Source: Mycobacterium sp.
Lineage (GTDB): Bacteria; Actinomycetota; Actinomycetes; Mycobacteriales; Mycobacteriaceae
Assembly: GCA_019246375.1 (NCBI GenBank)
Contig: JAFAQO010000079.1
Coordinates: 1-8,563 of the forward strand
Direction of reading: 5' to 3'
Length of the DNA stretch: 8,563 nucleotides
The notes below the pieces were generated by a model, which saw nothing but the letters and a program-made list of their open reading frames with translations, searched no databases and was not told the DNA's origin. Position 1 is the stretch's first letter, and each line of letters starts with the position of its first letter. The translations under genes and the position numbers were made by a program. Of the stretch, positions 5,344-8,563 are shown piece after piece.

Positions 5344-6834
5344 TCAGATCTCCACGTCCTTGTCGTAGTGGATGTTGTCTTCTCGCCAACCGCCGAAACC
5401 CATGCCGATGCCGCGATGGTCGTCGACGAACTCGATCTGATTAATCCATTTGGCCATCTTGAACCCAACCTGAGTCTCTACCCGCAACCGCAACGGTGCG
5501 CCGTGCTTGATAGGCAACGGCTTGCCGTTCATTTCGTAGGCCAGGATGGTTTGCGGCTTGTAGGCAAGTTCCAGATCCATGACCTCGTAGAACTGACCCA
5601 ACCCGTCTGAACTGGGTTCGTCCCGGCTGTTGTCCTGCATGGTCAGAAAGCAGATGTAGCGCGCCTGCGGCAGCGGCTTCACCAGCTCCACGAGGCTGCT
5701 CAAGTGGACGCCGCTCCATTGGCCGATGCTCGTCCAACCCTGAACGCAGTTGTGCAGCACCCGCTGCGTTTCCGGTTCGGTCAGCGCCCGCAACGCCGCC
5801 AGGTCCAACGTCACCGGCTTTTCCACCAGCCCACCGACCCGCAGCCGCCAGTCGACGAAGTTGTGCACCGCCATCACCTTGTACTCCGCAGAACACGGCG
5901 GCTTGCCGTTGACGCGATGTTCCCTGGACAATTTCGCTACCGGGTAATTCTGCCGAGAGTCCAACGGGCGTAGCAGGATAAGTTTGGCCCGGGTGTTGAC
6001 GGCGCCGAGTATCCGGTGAACCTGATCAGGCCGGCGAAGGCTCCACACCGTCGCCGCGATGTGGACGGCGACAATTGCGCCGATGATCACGAAGGACCAG
6101 AACGTTGCCCAGTTGATGTTGCGAACGGCGCCGAAGATCATCGTGGCGTTGAGCTGACCCCAGCTCCAGAAGAAGACCATCGACAGATGGATCACGATGA
6201 AGACGAGGAACGCGACCAGGCCCAGGAAATGCAGGCTGCGCGCCCACTGCCGGCCACCCCACATTTGGACGTACCACGGGAAGCGCGCCTCGACCGCCGG
6301 AGACTGAGCGGCGCCGGTGAGGATCTGGAACGGCGCGAGCAGGAAAATAACGCCCGCGTACGTCAGCTTCTGGACCGCGTCCAACGGTTCGCCAGGCAGC
6401 AGCGGCGGAAGGTTGAACGTCATATAGGTGACGATGTCGTCCCAGGCCTCGGGAAAAATCGACCACGAATAGGGCCAGTACCGGTGCCATTGACCGGTCG
6501 CAAACAGAAGGATGTAGTAAGACAACCCGACCAGAATCCACCCGATCACCGCGAAGAAATGCCAGTGCCGGCCCATCCCCAGTTTCTTGTGGCCGGGCAA
6601 GGCGACGATCGAGCTGTATGACTCTTCCTCGTCGAGGGTGTCGTACAACTTATCGGTCGGCATCTCCTTGGTGGTGAAGCGCGCCCATTCCGTCCCGGGT
6701 TTGCTGTCCTCGTGCCAGTACAACTTCGGATGGGTTCCGAGGATCTCGATGCCGCTGCGGATGATCAGCGTCAGGAATAGCACGTTGAGCCAATGGTCGA
6801 TTCGCAGCCACACCGGATAGTCGAGCGTCAACAT
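5344..6834 (-). CDS. Cytochrome b561-like / molybdopterin oxidoreductase fusion (Rv0218-like)
   Basis: The 496-residue protein joins two modules. Residues 1-270 are a membrane b-type cytochrome with about five helices (about 14-32, 91-112, 156-175, 201-222, 243-266) and candidate haem His at 14, 90, 92, 202, 216 and 258. Residues about 300-496 are a sulfite-oxidase-type molybdopterin domain with the likely Mo-ligand Cys at 363 (LHNCVQGW). It should pass electrons between a substrate at the molybdenum site and the quinone pool through haem. There is no Tat signal, and the arginine-rich stretch after helix 5 favours a cytoplasmic catalytic domain (inference). The ATG at 6834 is chosen because the longer open frame (to 7293) overlaps the upstream membrane gene; GGGGA is nearby. 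It lies 17 nt downstream of that gene. It resembles Rv0218; its substrate is unknown. Confidence 0.85.
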   Translation of the reverse strand: MLTLDYPVWLRIDHWLNVLFLTLIIRSGIEILGTHPKLYWHEDSKPGTEWARFTTKEMPTDKLYDTLDEEESYSSIVALPGHKKLGMGRHWHFFAVIGWILVGLSYYILLFATGQWHRYWPYSWSIFPEAWDDIVTYMTFNLPPLLPGEPLDAVQKLTYAGVIFLLAPFQILTGAAQSPAVEARFPWYVQMWGGRQWARSLHFLGLVAFLVFIVIHLSMVFFWSWGQLNATMIFGAVRNINWATFWSFVIIGAIVAVHIAATVWSLRRPDQVHRILGAVNTRAKLILLRPLDSRQNYPVAKLSREHRVNGKPPCSAEYKVMAVHNFVDWRLRVGGLVEKPVTLDLAALRALTEPETQRVLHNCVQGWTSIGQWSGVHLSSLVELVKPLPQARYICFLTMQDNSRDEPSSDGLGQFYEVMDLELAYKPQTILAYEMNGKPLPIKHGAPLRLRVETQVGFKMAKWINQIEFVDDHRGIGMGFGGWREDNIHYDKDVEI

Positions 6835-6851
6835 GTCTTCGCTGTCCCCGT

Positions 6852-7349
6852 TCAGTCTTGCCAGCCCTGCCGTTGCGGATACGCCACGTTGATGCCTAAA
6901 AGCACAGACACATGCAGTGCGACGAAGGCTCCGGCAAAGGCGAGCGCGAATGTCCCCGGCGCGAAGTCCCACCGTCCGGTCACCGCGACCAGCCCGGGCA
7001 GACTCACCGCCCGGCTGACTAGATAAATGCCGAGAAATACCACGGAGAGCAAGTCGCCGAAAAACCAAATCAGCTGGGGCACACGCGGATTGCGACCGAA
7101 CCACATGCCGCCCGCGACCATCAAGCAGCAGGCGATCAGTACAGCGGAGTAGAGCTTGAAGTACACGGGTAGCCCCGGCTCGCTGGCCACCACGTAGACA
7201 TGCGCCGCGACGATGCCTATCAGTAACAGTCCCCCCAGCATGGTCACCGTGCGGGGCAGGTCGAAGGCGACATATCCCTTGAGGCGGAGCCATTCATACA
7301 GCCGGCTGCGCCTCCACAGATCGACGAGCACGTTGTCGACAGGGGCCAC
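6852..7349 (-). CDS. Four-helix membrane protein (Rv0219-like)
   Basis: A 165-residue protein with four predicted membrane helices at about 36-54, 66-83, 92-112 and 132-153, and an amphipathic, positively charged N-terminus (LWRRSRLYEWLRLK). It probably acts with the cytochrome-molybdoenzyme fusion whose gene follows after 17 nt, as a partner or anchor subunit; a pair of this kind occurs as Rv0219/Rv0218 in M. tuberculosis. No haem-binding His pair is evident (H50 and H146 lie in helices and could be tested). The start is set at GTG 7349 because a SigF-type -10 ends 9 nt before it, the same geometry as before the LLM gene. A TTG at 7382 in the same frame would add 11 residues but lies inside that promoter. 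Function otherwise unknown. Confidence 0.78.
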   Translation of the reverse strand: MAPVDNVLVDLWRRSRLYEWLRLKGYVAFDLPRTVTMLGGLLLIGIVAAHVYVVASEPGLPVYFKLYSAVLIACCLMVAGGMWFGRNPRVPQLIWFFGDLLSVVFLGIYLVSRAVSLPGLVAVTGRWDFAPGTFALAFAGAFVALHVSVLLGINVAYPQRQGWQD

Positions 7350-7358
7350 TGCGGCCGC

Positions 7359-7384
7359 GTACCCCGCGGCGTTGGGCGGCAAAC
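7359..7384 (-). promoter_or_regulatory. SigF-type promoter of the membrane molybdoenzyme genes
   Basis: On the minus strand GTTT (7381-7384), 16 nt, GGGTAC (7359-7364), in the 99-bp gap after the GH15 gene. Both core elements match the SigF consensus. Nine nucleotides separate the -10 from GTG 7349, implying a leaderless or nearly leaderless mRNA. It would let the membrane protein, molybdoenzyme and zinc-ribbon genes be expressed apart from the GH15 gene. Confidence 0.62.
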
Positions 7385-7448
7385 CAGCTGAGCGGGGCTC
7401 GCGGCGGTCGGAACGACTGAAGGAACTCGCGCCGCAAACGCTGATGAA

Positions 7449-8563
7449 CTAGCCCACTCCCGTACCAATGCCAACGTCTGAACTGCACGCGCCGGCGAGG
7501 CGATGCGCCGTCTCGAACAACAGCGCATGCACGAAAGCCTGCGGCAAATTGCCGCGGAGCTGACGCTGCCCGATATCAAATTCCTCGGTGAACAGCCCGG
7601 GCGGACCGCAGGCAGTGCGGTTGCGCTCGAACCAACGGACGGCCGCGAGATCGTTTCCGTGTTGATGATCGGCCAACGCCATCATGAAGCCGCACAACAG
7701 GAATGCGCCTTCGGCCCGGCCGAGCGGCAGCTCGTCGGGCCGAAATCGATACACGAAGCCGTCGCGGCCAAGATCGGTTCGCACCGCCTCGAGTGTGGCG
7801 ATGCTGCGGGGATCGTTGGCCGGAATCGCCCCACGGATCGATGGCAACAGCAACGCCGCGTCGATGCGCGAATCATCAGGCGCCCGTTGCCATCTCCCGT
7901 CGGGATGCAAGCAGTCCGAATCGGTGTCGGTGACCAGCAGATCGGCCAGCCGCTGCCACTCGGCACCTTGCTGCACCGGCGCCTCTTCGCCGATGCGGCG
8001 TAGTCCCGCCGCGCAAATAAGCCGGGAGTGCGCCCAACGCCGGTCGTCCAGTTCCCAGATGCCGGCGTCGGGCTCGCGCCACCGGTCTTGGATCGCCTGC
8101 ACCAAAGTCTCCGCGGCACGCCAGTGCATACTGTCGAGGCGGTCGAGCCGCGCCGCGGACGCCAGCAGCAGCAGGGCTTCGCCGAACGCGTCGAGCTGAA
8201 ATTGATCGGTCACCCAATTGCCGGCCTTGGCCGCGGCACCGGGATAACCCGGAAGATCGAGGTCCTCTTCGCGAGGCACGAAGTCGCCGGTAACACAATA
8301 GGCCGGCTTGAGGTTCGGACCGTCGTCAAGGACGCGCTCGCTGACGAACCGCACCGCGTCGTCGAGCAGCGGATATTCGCCGGCTGCCGCGACGGCTTGG
8401 CCCGTGTAGCACTGGTCGCGGATCCAGCAGTACCGGTAGTCGTAGTTACGGCCTTGTTCGGCGCGTTCCGGCAGCGACATCGTCGCCGCGGCGACCATTC
8501 CCCCGCCGCCGCTCGTCAAGCCGCGTAGTACCGCGTACGCAGACCGCACATCAACGTCTGCCA
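7449..8563 (-). CDS. GH15 glucoamylase/trehalase-like hydrolase, 5' end missing
   Basis: About 371 codons of the C-terminal (alpha/alpha)6-barrel of a glycoside hydrolase family 15 enzyme. The frame stays open to the right edge; the GTG at 8549 is internal, since the conserved segment TMSLPE then RNYDYRYCWIRD that follows normally lies some 250 residues into the protein. Seen: the general-acid region DAGIWELDD (Glu at 8052-8054) and the general-base region LFTEEFD (Glu at 7584-7586) followed by GNLPQAFVHALL. Both catalytic glutamates are present, so the enzyme should be active, releasing glucose from alpha-linked glucans or trehalose. Mycobacterial trehalase belongs to this family, but specificity cannot be told from this part. 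The missing N-terminus should hold the beta-sandwich domain. The stop is 99 bp before the next gene. Confidence 0.88.
   Translation of the reverse strand, partial: ADVDVRSAYAVLRGLTSGGGGMVAAATMSLPERAEQGRNYDYRYCWIRDQCYTGQAVAAAGEYPLLDDAVRFVSERVLDDGPNLKPAYCVTGDFVPREEDLDLPGYPGAAAKAGNWVTDQFQLDAFGEALLLLASAARLDRLDSMHWRAAETLVQAIQDRWREPDAGIWELDDRRWAHSRLICAAGLRRIGEEAPVQQGAEWQRLADLLVTDTDSDCLHPDGRWQRAPDDSRIDAALLLPSIRGAIPANDPRSIATLEAVRTDLGRDGFVYRFRPDELPLGRAEGAFLLCGFMMALADHQHGNDLAAVRWFERNRTACGPPGLFTEEFDIGQRQLRGNLPQAFVHALLFETAHRLAGACSSDVGIGTGVG

Noticed and set aside
5158..6621. Plus-strand open frames opposite the molybdoenzyme gene
   Set aside because: They mirror a well-supported gene with clear domains and have no motif of their own.
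6835..7293. Extension of the molybdoenzyme frame upstream of 6834
   Set aside because: It overlaps the membrane protein gene in another frame for about 440 bp, and its residues are Arg/Ala/Gly-rich like a shadow frame, while MLTLDYPVWLRIDHW is a natural start.
7350..7382. TTG 7382 as start of the membrane protein
   Set aside because: No Shine-Dalgarno precedes it and the segment holds the -10 and spacer of a SigF-type promoter; kept only as an alternative.
7388..7433. GCGGCG/CGCCGC inverted repeat after the GH15 gene as a terminator
   Set aside because: Short stem with a loop of about 20 nt in very GC-rich DNA, where such pairs arise by chance; no T-tract.

Overview
The window looks like chromosomal DNA of a non-tuberculous Mycobacterium. 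The evidence is high-GC coding DNA, an F420-dependent oxidoreductase, a mycobacterial UdgX, a MIRU-like 53/54-bp intergenic unit, SigF-type promoter motifs, and a membrane gene pair resembling Rv0219/Rv0218 of M. tuberculosis. Species cannot be fixed from sequence alone. UdgX argues against the M. tuberculosis complex, where to my knowledge it is absent.

Layout: (1) 2-1054 (+) is the 3' part of a clan-A (GH5-like) glycosyl hydrolase, cut by the left edge. (2) 1121-3382 is a minus-strand group read in the order hemerythrin-like protein, LLM-class F420-dependent oxidoreductase, UdgX. (3) 3383-3559 is a divergent promoter region. (4) 3560-5033 (+) holds a beta-propeller-like lipoprotein and a small protein of unknown function. 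(5) 4945-8563 is a second minus-strand group read in the order GH15 glucoamylase/trehalase-like enzyme (cut by the right edge), four-helix membrane protein, fusion of a b-type cytochrome membrane domain with a molybdopterin oxidoreductase domain, MIRU-like unit, and small zinc-ribbon protein. The last gene overlaps the + strand small gene tail to tail by 89 bp. I saw no tRNA, rRNA, CRISPR array or insertion sequence.

The most notable pattern is regulatory. Three places on the minus strand match the mycobacterial SigF consensus (GTTT, 15-17 nt, GGGTA): before the hemerythrin gene, before the LLM-udgX pair, and before the membrane protein gene. A weaker match (GTGT, 16 nt, GGGTAC) faces the lipoprotein gene. 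In two cases the -10 hexamer ends exactly 9 nt before the start codon, predicting leaderless or nearly leaderless mRNAs. In one of these it also moves the start to a GTG. Together they suggest a locus under general-stress/stationary-phase control that combines di-iron redox protection, F420 redox chemistry, uracil-DNA capture and a membrane molybdoenzyme. The co-regulation is inferred from motifs only.
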